From: Semisulcospira habei
Lineage: Eukaryota; Mollusca; Gastropoda; Semisulcospiridae
DNA: 64,000 nt
Assembly (NCBI GenBank): GCA_036245525.1
Contig: BTPG01000004.1
Location: forward strand, 209,136,325-209,200,324
Direction: 5' to 3'
Both the position numbers and the translations under genes were made by a program. Positions 47,071 to 57,269 of the stretch are shown piece after piece. Below the pieces are notes generated by a model that saw nothing but the letters and a program-made list of their open reading frames with translations, was not told the origin of the DNA and searched no databases. How positions within the stretch are numbered: position 1 is the stretch's first letter; every line of letters begins with the position of its first letter.

Positions 47071-47801
47071 ACCTCGCAACACAGGCGATTGTTCGGGCAC
47101 TAGAAGATAATTGGGACCCTAGTTCTACCGCTCCTCTTTGTGAGATCCATTCTTTGGCTGTGGTAGCAAACCGGGCTTCTTACCATGCCTTGACCAATGC
47201 AATGGCTGCTGCCACTAACTGCGACTTAATCCGCCGAGATGCTGTGCTCGACGCTTGCGTGGGATTGCCTAAGTCTGTCAAATCCCAACTACGCCAGGCT
47301 CCCATTGGGGGTCCTTTGCTTTTCGGCTCAACCTGGCAGGCTGTGAAGGAGTCAAATAAGGATATCTGGCCTACGTCTCGCCCTATCTCGCGCTTTCGTT
47401 CGGCCCGCAAGGCCGTGGGCGGTCCTACAGACCCGCCCCACGTCCCACTTCCAGTATGCCTTTCGGCACTTCCCGTCCCAAAGCGTTTGGCCACTCCCGC
47501 GCCCTCCCCGCCCAAACCTCTTCTTGGCCTGGTCGGGGCCGACGGCCCGGCCGGTGGAGGGTCCGCTGACTCTCTTCCCTCCCTGCCCCCGCTGACTTCG
47601 CTCGGATCACCAGTCGGCGGGTGGCTATCCCGGCACAGCGCGGCATGGCGCTCACTGTTCCCGGGCGATCCTTGGATACTCTCTACAGTTACGGCAGGAC
47701 TCCAACTCACTTTTCAAAGCCCTCCACCTCTGCAGCGCTCCCCGATTTGGACTCGGGTACCGAGCGATTCGGTGAAAGCCGCGGCTTTACAGGGGAGGTG
47801 A
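46941..47801 (+). CDS. DIRS-1 gag, C-terminal part
   Basis: A frame overlapping the previous one, with FLDLATQAIVRALEDNWDPS, VVANRASYHALTNAMAAATNCDLIRRDAVLDAC and QLRQAPIGGPLLFGSTWQAVK. DIRS-2 has the corresponding FYLATQAVVRHVEDAWHPS and NCDLMRRDVILQGC, so this is a conserved helical Gag domain. Ends Pro/Ser-rich and overlaps the start of pol. Confidence 0.65.
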   Translation: MPSLDSDADFQAGGCHTALARVPQGVDKTAVLIRNTLACSGFLDLATQAIVRALEDNWDPSSTAPLCEIHSLAVVANRASYHALTNAMAAATNCDLIRRDAVLDACVGLPKSVKSQLRQAPIGGPLLFGSTWQAVKESNKDIWPTSRPISRFRSARKAVGGPTDPPHVPLPVCLSALPVPKRLATPAPSPPKPLLGLVGADGPAGGGSADSLPSLPPLTSLGSPVGGWLSRHSAAWRSLFPGDPWILSTVTAGLQLTFQSPPPLQRSPIWTRVPSDSVKAAALQGR

Positions 47802-48255
47802 CGGCCTTACTTCAGAAATCCGCCACAGAAGTGGTCCTACATCACGACTCTCTGGCTTTCTACAGTCGTCTCTTCATCGTTCCAAAACCCGACGGCTCTT
47901 GTCGTCCTGTGATCGATCTGTCCGCTTTAAACAAGTTTCTGGCCGCTCCTGCCTTCCGGATGGAAACTACAAGAGCTCTCTGGACTGCGGTCAGGCCCAT
48001 GGATTTCGCTGTCAGTCTCGATCTGGCCGATGCATACTTACATGTGCTCATGCATCCTTCGGCTCGACGTTACCTACGCTTCGCCTTCCGTGGGGTGGTT
48101 TATCAGTTCCGGGCCATGCCTTTCGGTCTCAACATCAGTCCCTGGGTCTTCACCAGGATCATGGATGCAGTGGTCGCACACGCTCGGCGGTCTTCTCTCA
48201 GTCCGACCTCGCACTACCTCGACGATCTGCTGCTCCGCAATCAGGTCGCGTCCCA
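47621..48255 (+). pseudogene. DIRS-1 reverse transcriptase, N-terminal part
   Basis: Motifs in order: FYSRLFIVPKPDGSCRPVIDLSALN, MDFAVSLDLADAYLHV, FRAMPFGLNISPWVFTRI and YLDDLLLRNQVA, the YLDD-type catalytic motif. The frame is cut just after YLDD by the 4.9-kb insertion and resumes at 53,137. Otherwise intact. In DIRS-2 the same region is continuous, showing the pre-insertion order. Confidence 0.85.
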
Positions 48256-49133
48256 CAGTGATTAGGTTGAGTTTTGCAGTCAATAAGTCATATGACCGGA
48301 GGAACATAAAATCAATAGGTCATTTTGAAAATCCATAAGTCAAAAAAAAAAAAAAATTTCGGCATTTTCGATGTCAAACTTGTCAACACATCTTGGTAAC
48401 TTGGCCCCAGACTCTCTCACTGTTTACGTTTTTGCGGTGCTTGCCTGCCATTTGGTTACGGTCATGGCTGTTTTCAGTTACACTCAGTTTGAGAAACATG
48501 AGCATGAATGGAACCAGTCAGAGGCGTAGATTTTCATGAACCCGCGGGCAGAGGCGACTCATGAGGATCTGTGCCTCTTGCAGATGTGGATTATAATCGT
48601 TACTTAGTCCGCATCTACTTCCTCAGTTTGAGTAACACTATCAGATAAAATCTCGAGCAATATGCATAGATTCTCATAACGACCCTTAGGTCGTGAGGAC
48701 TTTTGAACGTCTATGCCTCTTGCAGACTTTAGAAACTCAATCTTGCACTGGTTACATTCATCACTCAGCCAACTATAGGTGTTATACTTGGTGTATAAAA
48801 TACCAAACGCAAGTATATTTGGCAATTTCGGATTTTTATTTAGTTTTTGCTATTTTGCAATCTAATGTAATCAGGTTTGCGTTTCAATGACTTTCCATTA
48901 CATATAATATGCTTTTTTCAGTAAACATGTGTGCAAGCACTGAATTACTGTGCTACAGTGAAGAGCACAATGGTTCTCAGCAACAAGAGCCAGTTTTCTG
49001 GCAGTACTGATTCAAGCTTTAGTATCCAGGACACCAACCACAACACATTTTTGTCAAATTGTCATAGACAGACACCCCCACCCTCCGCCCTCGCCTAGAA
49101 AACAACAAAGCAAGAACAGATTGTGGTTGTCAT

Positions 49134-52100
49134 AGTCCATAAGCTAGCAGAGTTTACCGTGCACCCCCCTCCCCCCCCCCAGTACTCAATAAGATGGGTT
49201 TCAAAGTGTACCTTAGTATGTCCTGAGATGTTTAAGCCATGTTCCCTGAAAATCCTTAGGAACACACCAGAGATATAGCCGATGGCGCAAGGGTACCCCA
49301 TTCATGCTCTTCGTGGATGCTAAAATGAGGTTGAGAAACATTTTCCTGCTGCCGACCTCTTGACCGCTCACTCATTGGCAGCCATAACAATATAAGATTT
49401 AAAGATGGCCATTAAGTAATTGAACGTTGCAAAAAAGAAGGCAAAAAATGGAGGTGGAAGTGATGATCTCGTGGTGGACATGTGGAAACTAAGTATTTTG
49501 ATAACATTGTTTAGGCTGTTAGGAACCATGAAACTTATTATGCATATTCATATTTACACATTTCTAGATAAAATTAATGGAAAAGAAAAGGGGATACCTT
49601 ACTAGACCCGCCTTATGCTAGGTAAATATCACCTAAAAGACCAGTCACTTAAAAATAGTTACAATTAAATTGATGGGTCACATTGAAATTAATGAAATGA
49701 TCACAAATTGTTATGCTCATTATGCATAATTTGTTATGAAAACTGGCACCAAAAATATTTAAACAGAGGAGTATGACATAAGCAATTGTTATGGTCATTT
49801 TGCGTTCTTTTGTGTACTGGTAAAATGGGGGTAGGGCAGCAGATTTAGCCACTGTGGCCCCTAAATGCATCACAGCATCATAAAATCAGGTTGGGAGTAA
49901 CTGTGGTACTCTATCCTAACCAATAAAGCCTAAGAAAGACCTATCAGTTGTATAAAGAATTTTTGAGGGCATCAGAAAAAACGTATGTTCCCCAATTCAG
50001 CAATTTTAAATGGGAAAAGGCTATCATTCACCATGAATTTACTGTAAAGGATGCCGACTTTCCTTATTTTTTTGCACTTTACGCTCACATTATTGAAACT
50101 TAATAGGTAAGGAGAGGTCAAAATGAAATGGAATAAATTTAGTAATTTTTTCTAATTAATTTTTATTTATTTTTACAACTTTGAGGTAGGAATACAAAAT
50201 CAACCACTGTGGCACTCACAGTGATAATAGAATCACCTAGTTAAGTTTATAATAATTGTGACATCCTGTTTTAATGATGAAAGCCTGAAAATAGACTGCC
50301 AGTGCTATAAAAAAATGTCTGAAGGCATCTGATACATTATTTTTGTCTTTTTTGCGGAAATGGCTGTTTACTGGGTGCACACATACCTTCACTGTGAGCC
50401 AGAGATTCAATATTTTTTCATTCTGTTTTTTTTTTTTTTTTTTTTTTGCAGAGGACGCAGAAGGTGTAACATAATAGTGTCTGATTTGGGCTTTCAAATG
50501 AACTCTGATTTATTTAGAGGAAAATGTTTCTCAACCTCATTTTAGCAACCGCAAAGAGCGTGAATGGGGGTACCCTTGCGCCATCGGCTATATCTCTGGT
50601 GTGTTCCTATTGATTTTCGGGGGAACATGGCTTAAACATCTCAGGATGACATACTAAGGTACACTTTGAAACCCATCTTATTGAGTACTGGGGGGGGGGG
50701 GGGGAGGGTGAGGGGGGGTGCACGGTAGATCCTGCTAGCTTATGGACTATCTTCTTGGCTTGACTTCGCGAACGAAGATTGTATAGGGCTTGCCCACGTC
50801 GTCTGCAGGCATTTTCGTGGCTGCGGAGGCCAATCTGGGACAGGCAGGTACGACCGCAGTGGCTGCAGGGGAAGGTCTGTTCAGGGTTCTGAGTTACGAC
50901 AGCTCTGTTTTTTCTTCTGAGCCGCTTGTCCTTAAGGTTAGCTCTGCGAGAGTCCTCAAAGGAGACGGCTGCCTTGTGAATGGTGGAGCGCCAGGTGTCA
51001 CGGTCCGCAGCAAGCGAAGACCACTGGCGGTGGTCGATTTGGCAGGCACTAAGTGACTTCTTGAGACCGTCTTTGTATCTCTTCTTTGGTGCCCCTCTGT
51101 CTCGGTGTCCAGTGGCGAGCTCGCCGAACAGAGTGATCTTGGGTAGGCGATGATCCTCCATCCTGGAGACGTGCCCCGCCCAGCGAAGCTGTGTCCGCAG
51201 CAGCAAAGCCTCGATGCTCACAGTTTCCGCCTGTTCAAGGACCTCGACGTTGGTGACATAGTCACTCCAGTGAATGCCCAGGATGGTACGCAGGCAGCGC
51301 TGGTGAAAGCGTTCGAGGAGTCGTAGTTGGCTGCGGTAGAGGGCCCAGGACTCGGAACCGTACAGCAGGGTGGTGAGGACGACAGCTCTGTACACGCTGA
51401 TCTTGGTGCCTTTTTTCAGCTGTTGATTGTGCCACACCCGCTTGAATAGTCGCCCGAAAGCACTGTTCGCTTTTGCCAGCCTGTTGTCCAGCTCCTTGTC
51501 CAGCTTGGCGTCTGACGTGATGATGCAGCCAAGGTAGGTAAACTGGTGTACAGACTTCAGTTCGGACTCGCCGATGGTGATGTGGGGAGGGCGATGCTCT
51601 TCCTTGGGTGCCGGCTGATGAAGGACCTCTGTCTTTTTCAGACTGACCTCAAGTCCAAAGAGCTGGGCGGCATCTGCGAAGCAGGACGTAATGCGCTGCA
51701 AGGCTCTCTCTGTGTGTGCAACGAGGGCAGCGTCATCAGCAAAGAGCAGCTCACGAACCAGTTGGTCTAGGGTTTTCGTGTGGGCCTGCAGTCGTCTGAG
51801 GTTGAACAGGCTGCCATCGAGACGATACCTGATGTACACTGCGTCGTCGTCGTCGAGGTCCACTGTGGCCTGCTTCAACATCATGCTGAAGAAGATGGTG
51901 AAGAGGGTCGGTGCCAGCACGCAGCCTTGCTTCACGCCGTTGCGAATGGGGAATGGTTCTGAGAGGTCACTGTTTAGTCTGACCTGGCCTTGCTGGTCCT
52001 CGTGGAGCTGGACGATCATGTTGAGGAACTTTGGGGGACAGCCTAGTCGCTCCAGGATCTGCCACATACCTTGCCTGCTCACAGTGTCAAACGCTTTTGT

Positions 52101-52404
52101 TAGGTCGACAAACATTACGTACAGCCCTTTGTTCTGCTCGTGGCACTTCTCCTGAAGCTGTCTCAGCACAAAGACCATGTCGGTGGTACTCCTGTTGGCT
52201 CTGAAGCCACACTGGCCCTCTGGGAGGTGGTCTTCAGCGATGGCAGGTACCAGCCGATTCAGGAGCAACCTTGCGAGAATTTTCCCGGCAATGGACAGCA
52301 GGGTAATTCCACGATAATTAGAGCAGGCAGACTTCTCTCCTTTGTTCTTGTACAGGGTGATGATGACTGCATCACGGAGATCCTTTGGTAGTGTTATGGA
52401 CTAT
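49134..52404. mobile_element. palindromic TIR element (about 1.6 kb without its LINE)
   Basis: 49,134-49,345 and 50,520-50,745 are inverted copies, both ending atagtccataagctagcag on the outside and containing cgatggcgcaagggtacc and the aaaatgaggttgagaaacattttc segment inside. The interior (49,346-50,519) is A/T-rich and non-coding. The LINE sits in the right end, so the outermost 11 bp ttatggactat appear twice (50,735-50,745, 52,394-52,404). No convincing target duplication seen. Confidence 0.7.
50746..52393 (-). pseudogene. non-LTR retrotransposon pol (copy A), RT plus C-terminal finger, 5'-truncated
   Basis: Minus strand, open from the 5' junction (~52,390) through at least 540 codons. 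RT motifs: KGEKSACSNYRGITLL, EGQCGFRANRSTTDMVF, FVDLTKAFDTVSR, NGVKQGCVLAPTLF, LLFADDAAL (catalytic FADD), then LRWAGHVSRMEDHRLPK and the finger FPCSHCGRTCLSQIGLRSHENAC. The endonuclease is lost by 5' truncation. Flanked by the 11-bp target duplication ttatggactat. No stop inside: a recent insertion. Copy B is at 35,490. Confidence 0.85.
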
Positions 52405-53136
52405 CAGTGTACAACTAATTACATGATGTGGACTTCAACTACAAGACGCGAACAAAGCAAGATTGAGTTACTGATTGTGTAACCATGAAATAAGAACGAA
52501 GGTTATATGTGTGAGCACGAGAGACCACGGTACATTAATTGCAACATCTTACATTACAACATTTGGACATCGTGTAAAAATACGCATATCTGTGCAAAAA
52601 TTACGAACCGGCAGCACTAACAACAGTTAAGCCATTTCCTTTGCTTCTAGACGTCTATTATGAATACGTGAACTGCTGAACTGCGTGAAAAACAAAACCT
52701 GGCTACAGACATCTAGACCCAGTCCGCTGCCGCACCCTCATACCGACTCCGAGGATCAAAATCAGCGTCAATGAGACCAACAAAGGAGACTTTAGACTAG
52801 AGTTAATGCAGCCGTTGGGACTGATGAAGATGTTTGCCTCTTACAGGCGGAAGGCGTTTTGCATCATATTGGACCGTGTACCTAGTCAGGGCCAATGCTT
52901 GCAGTATTGTTTACATTTGCTCGAGACAGGGGGCAAGTGTCACCCATCACTGTTGGCAGCTGGCCTCCCGCCTCCCTAATCTAGGATGCACTCTGTTCAT
53001 TGAGGACTGCGGGTCTCAGTGATTGTTTAAAAAATGAATAAGTCATATGACCGGCTCACTGACAGAGCAATGCGTCATTTCAAATTTGTATGCGTCAATG
53101 ACCGATGACCGATGAGCATCCTATTCGCTGGTCCCA

Positions 53137-53795
53137 CTTGTCCACCGACCGGGATGCTCTCCTCTGCCTTCTACACCGCCTTGGTTTCCTGGTCAACTTC
53201 GGCAAGTCGGACCTATTACCTTCCCGCAGTTTTATTCATCTGGGTATGGAGTTTCAGACAGACCTGAACCTGGATCGCCTCCCTCAGACACGGATCGAGA
53301 AGTTGGCGACTTTAGCGCTACAGATGTATCGTGCCATGGAGGCTCCTGCGCAGACGTGGTTGCAGTTGTTAGGCCTCATGAGCGCTGCAGCGGATTTACT
53401 TCCTCTCGGTCGGCTCTACTCACGTCCAATTCAATTGCATCTACTTCTCTGGCGACCGTCTTCAGGGGATTTAGAAGCCCGCATTCCGGTGTCGTCACTG
53501 GTCCGGCCCTTTCTCCTCCAGTGGACAGACCCCTCTTGGTTAGCTTCCGGGGTTCCCCTAGCATCCCCAATACCCTACCTGTCGATCTGTACAGATGCCA
53601 GTCTCTGGCTGGAGAGCGCTCCTCCTCCCGGACTTTCACGAGACGTCGGGCCTGTGGTCAACGGAGATGGTGGGCAAACACATCAACTGGCTGGAAAGCA
53701 GTTTGGCTCGCTCTCATCGCCTGGGAGACGCACGTGTCTCACCAGGAGGTCTTAGTCCTATCCGACAACTCGACGGTTGTGGCATACATTCAGAA
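53137..53795 (+). pseudogene. DIRS-1 RT thumb and RNase H, left part
   Basis: Resumes TDRDALLCLLHRLGFLVNFGKSDLLPS, then FIHLGMEFQTDLNLDRLPQTR and the RNase H start (YLSICTDASLW), with a frameshift near 53,605. The RNase H segment VLSDNSTVVAYIQK is broken by an insertion at 53,796. Confidence 0.8.
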
Positions 53796-54107
53796 ATTAG
53801 GGTATTTACCTGACCACATATGGTAGTGCACCTTCGTGTTTGTGTATGTATGTTTCCCCTGCCTACTTCCTAAGTTCCGGAGAAAGACATGGGTTATATA
53901 AGAGACCTGATGCATCTTTTTTGAAGATGCAAATGATCGTCTTATTCTATACCTGCGTATTTCTCTGTGGGCTGGCGATTGGGTGCCTGATAGGTGGGGG
54001 CAGGGGATCTAACTGTTTGTCTGTCTGGCGCTGAGTGATTCCTCTTGGTTTGTGTACAATTCTGCCAGCGCTAGCCTCACCTATCTGGTTTGTGAATACA
54101 TTCAGAA
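53796..54107. mobile_element. 0.3-kb insertion in DIRS-1 RNase H, 12-bp direct repeats
   Basis: atacattcagaa is present at 53,784-53,795 and 54,096-54,107. Removing one repeat plus the ~300-bp insert restores the YIQK motif in phase with KQRGTRSPS. The insert contains TATATAAG at 53,896 and no recognisable tRNA promoter or LTR ends. A retroposon or an LTR derivative is possible. Confidence 0.6.
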
Positions 54108-54640
54108 GCAGCGCGGGACGCGTTCTCCTTCCCTGCGCATCCTTCTGTTCCACCTTCTTGTGTGGTGCCGGGATCGGGACATCATGCTACGGGCGCGTCA
54201 CATTCCGGGACGGCTCAATGTGTTGGCGGATTCTCTGTCCCGTCCGGATCAACTTCTCCATACAGAGTGAACCCTCCGACCGACCTTTTTCGCATGATTT
54301 GTGTCCACTGGGAGACACCCATGATCGACCTGTTCGCGACGCGGTGGAATACACAACTTCCCCTCTTCGTCTGTCCATTTCCAGACCCGCTGGCGTGGGC
54401 GGTAGACTCTATCTCCATTCCTTGGGAGGGTCTCCTGGCCTATGCATACCCTCCCTCGGTCCTGATCCCCAAGATTGTCCTCAAACTCCGCGGCTGCAAC
54501 ACGTTGCTGTTCTTGGTAGCCCCATTCTCTTGGACCAAGAGCTGGACCACGGATCTCCTGAGTCTCGCCACAGATCCCCCGCTCCGGCTTCTAACGCCGC
54601 GGACGATGCTGAAGCAACCCCGACGAGATTTTTTTTTGAC
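54096..54640 (+). pseudogene. DIRS-1 RNase H C-terminal part and linker
   Basis: Reads FHLLVWCRDRDIMLRARHIPGRLNVLADSLSR (RNase H end), then after a frameshift near 54,265 MIDLFATRWNTQLPLFVCPFPDPLAWAVDSIS and further conserved Pro/Trp-rich DIRS linker (PPSVLIPKIV, SWTKSWTTDLL). No separate methyltransferase domain was recognised. Confidence 0.75.
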
Positions 54641-54642
54641 CC

Positions 54643-55760
54643 TTGCCCGGAGAACCTCCTCTTACACGCCTGGAGGTTGTGCGGCGTGCCCTCACAGCTC
54701 GAGGTTTTTCGGATGCAGCGGTGGCGGCTATCGCTTCAGCACGACGCCCTTCCACCTGGAAAGTTTATGAGGGAAAATGGAGAGTTCTGCAAGCTTGTTG
54801 CGGTACTAGACAACTTTCCCCCACTGTTTTGACTATGCCTCAGCTGGCTGAATTCTTTCTGTGGCTCTTTCAGGATCAGTCTCTAGCACCCATTACCATT
54901 CGGCGATATCTTTCTATGGTGGCTGATACATACCGCCATTTGGGACTACCTGATCCCGGTTCATGCAAAGATCTCGCCGACCTTATGGCTTATTTTGATC
55001 TTCAGCGACCTGTCACGCGCTCCCTACTACCTCGCTGGGACCTCGCGTGGGTTTTAACTTGGCTGAACACTGCCCATTTTGAGCCCCTGCACTTGGCGCG
55101 GTTCTCTGACTTGTCTCGAGAAACGTGCTTCTTACTGGCTCTGGCCACTGCCTCTCTCGCGTGAGTGAACTTAACGCTTTCTCAGTACACCCGTCTTGCC
55201 TACAACTCCGGGCCGACGGCTCTGTCCAACTCCTCACTAGTCCTTCCTTTTTGGCCAAGAACAGGCTCCCTTCCGCCGCCCCTCAACCAATCACTATTCG
55301 TCCATTGCGGAGCCCAAATACGCTCCAGGACGTACGCCAACAAAACCCGGTCAGGGCATTAAAAATTTACCTCCGTCGGTCGAAACCTCTACGGCGAGGT
55401 CGTTTACGCCTCTTCCTGCCCTTAGCTCAGGGCAGGAATGATATTTCTGCTCAGACGATTTCCGCTTGGCTGCGTGGAATCATTAGATCCGCTTACGAAG
55501 ACCTCTCTACAGAGGGAGCAAAGAGGTTGAAAATTCGAGCGCACGAAGTCCGGGCTGTCTCCACGAGCGTCACGTTCGACCGCAACTGCGCCGTGAGGGA
55601 CATTGTGGCGGCGGTGGGCTGGCGGGCCAAATCTACTTTCGCCCGTTTTTACTTCTGTGACCTGTCCGGCAATAGGCATAACCTGGCACTAGTGGGGGAC
55701 ATTGCTGCGGCGCAACACTCCCTCCCGGCGCTGGATGCGCCATATGTAATACTTAACTGA
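54643..55760 (+). pseudogene. DIRS-1 tyrosine recombinase
   Basis: Two overlapping frames separated by a 2-nt (ct) expansion near 55,155. N-terminal SAM-like core: RPSTWKVYEGKWRVLQACC, PITIRRYLSMVADTYRHLG. Catalytic part: SRVSELNAF (first Arg), KIRAHEVRAVSTS (His-x-x-Arg), and the nucleophile Tyr in TFARFYFCDLSG. All visible catalytic residues are present. Apart from the one frameshift it reads intact to the stop at 55,760. Confidence 0.85.
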
Positions 55761-55850
55761 AATTGTCGGGAGTGTGCGCTTGCACGGGACCTAGCTAAGC
55801 AGTTACCCCACGGCTGAGTTTTTGCAACGGCACCCTCCTCCTCTTCGCCA

Positions 55851-55960
55851 TTCTTCCTATCAGTAATACCATCGGTAACGTTTTTGATGAAACAAATGTA
55901 TTTATTTTTCTTTAAAATAAATTTTTTCGAAAAATACTTACCGATGGTATTACTCAGATT
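55851..55960. repeat. DIRS-1 internal complementary region
   Basis: 55,851-55,900 is the reverse complement of the left extremity (41,279-41,322) and 55,901-55,960 of the right extremity (56,170-56,225). This is the bridge used in DIRS circle formation. Confidence 0.9.
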
Positions 55961-56002
55961 TCCCTCCCACCTTCCCTGCTTGCCGTCTGTCTGCTAAGAT
56001 AG

Positions 56003-56188
56003 AAGTTGGAAATAACGGCCTCTCGCGAGATCTGGAAGGGAGGCATTCCGGAGGATAGGGAGGCCACTCAGGGGATGGGGTAGCTGCTTGCTAGGATTAC
56101 GTCCCTTGTTGTGTAGCAACACACAACAATTTTGGAGGCTGAAATTGACAGGCTAAGTATATCTTCCTATCAGTAATACCATCGGTAA
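56003..56188 (-). repeat. DIRS-1 right inverted terminal repeat
   Basis: Reverse complement of 41,299-41,485. The element ends with aaatttattttaaagaaaaatacat near 56,225. Confidence 0.9.
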
Positions 56189-56225
56189 GTATTTTTCGAA
56201 AAAATTTATTTTAAAGAAAAATACA

Positions 56226-56970
56226 TATTCTCTATGTCAATAGGATCTTAGTAATCCTTTGGCTGTTGGAATCACTTTCTGTTGAGATAACTCCTGCAGG
56301 AATCGTCTCGACAAAAGAGCTATTAACAGCCATAGGGTTACTCATGTTAATTTCATAAAACTGTTGTATGGGTTGCATACTGCTGAGTTTTGAAATTTCT
56401 TAATGCATGATAATAATAATAATAATGATAATAACAATAATGAAAACTTATTACAGTGCCTAACCTCAAAAGAGCTCTAAGCATTTCACAGCTAACATAA
56501 AATCCAGGTCCAAAATCACATTAACCCGTATCATTCGGAATACACCAGTGTGTAAAATAAGTTTGACTAAAGTAGTACAAGGGTAATGCCAAAATAGCTT
56601 GGTACCTCTAGGCGCCAAGCTATTCTGGCACCACCCTTGAACTAAAGCCCTTGGTGTATATCCTTAACTGTAAGTACTATAATGTATAATAATGTAGCTT
56701 GCATATGGCAGTGTACAAATTTGAAGCTTTTAGCCTCAGTATGATATGGGTTAAAGCACACGTTAACCTTTTCATCACCAGTGGATGCAGATTGTGCTTT
56801 TTAATTGTAATGTCGGTGTCAAAAGATCCCCAGCTGTCAAAGGAACGTACATACAAAGTGTTTTTATTTTTAGCTCCCACAACTGTGGGGGCTCATGAGG
56901 ATCTATACCTCTTGCAGTTTGGTGGTGTTAAGTTTTTCTTAATGTAGGGGTTAAGTTTACTTGTGTGCAG
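56226..56970. other. intron stretch with hairpin elements
   Basis: Short palindrome at 56,255-56,340 (second hairpin family), a (taa)n patch at 56,408-56,440, hairpin MITE core at 56,575-56,650 and a ctcatgaggatctatacctcttgc repeat copy at 56,890. No exon supported. Confidence 0.5.
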
Positions 56971-57021
56971 GGTATAGGGTGCTGTAACCAAGTGACCACC
57001 AAGCTAGCTGGTCCACTTGCA
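56971..57021 (+). pseudogene. decayed duplicate of EHMT exon 7
   Basis: After the acceptor-like ttgtgtgcag the frame reads GIGCCNQVTTKLAGPLA and then TGA at 57,022. It aligns with the start of true exon 7 (ALGCCNKVTNTQLVRPGV) in the same phase. The intron just upstream (gttaagtttacttgtgtgcag) also resembles that of exon 7. No functional donor is seen. Probably a partial tandem duplication of ~100 bp in decay. Confidence 0.6.
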
Positions 57022-57269
57022 TGAATCTTAACCCATTTAACTCCAAGGCCACATTTTCCAAATTGTACGACTATGTACCAGCTGCAGGAGAATGATCGAT
57101 CTCGATAACTCAGAGGTAATATCCTTGAATTATCATGGCCAATCCATCCCCTGCTGTAGTACCTCAGGGCTGAATGAGTTAACCGCCTGTGCTTGCAGTC
57201 ACCGGTGTTGAACCAGAACAGGTGGCTGTATGAACTTGAGGTTAATTTACTGTTGATCTATGTGTGCAG

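Larger units (their letters stand above)
48256..53130. mobile_element. 4.9-kb element inserted in DIRS-1 RT (CAG...CTG ends, 6-bp TSD)
   Basis: gtccca at 48,250-48,255 and 53,131-53,136 flanks imperfect termini cagtgattaggttg and the complement cagcgaataggatg. The string aataagtcatatgaccgg occurs near both ends (48,283 and 53,038) in the same orientation. Holds a nested palindromic element and a LINE. No transposase was recognised. Confidence 0.65.
41279..56225 (+). mobile_element. DIRS-type tyrosine-recombinase retrotransposon (DIRS-1), with nested insertions
   Basis: Structure complete: a left ITR (41,299-41,485), a right inverted ITR (56,003-56,188), an internal complementary region at 55,851-55,960 that pairs with both extreme ends, and ordered gag, RT-RNase H and tyrosine recombinase. 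There is no target duplication, as expected for recombinase-mediated insertion. About 8.5 kb of the 14.95 kb is later insertion: 42,609-46,000, 48,256-53,130 and 53,796-54,107. Coding parts carry only a few frameshifts. Confidence 0.9.
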
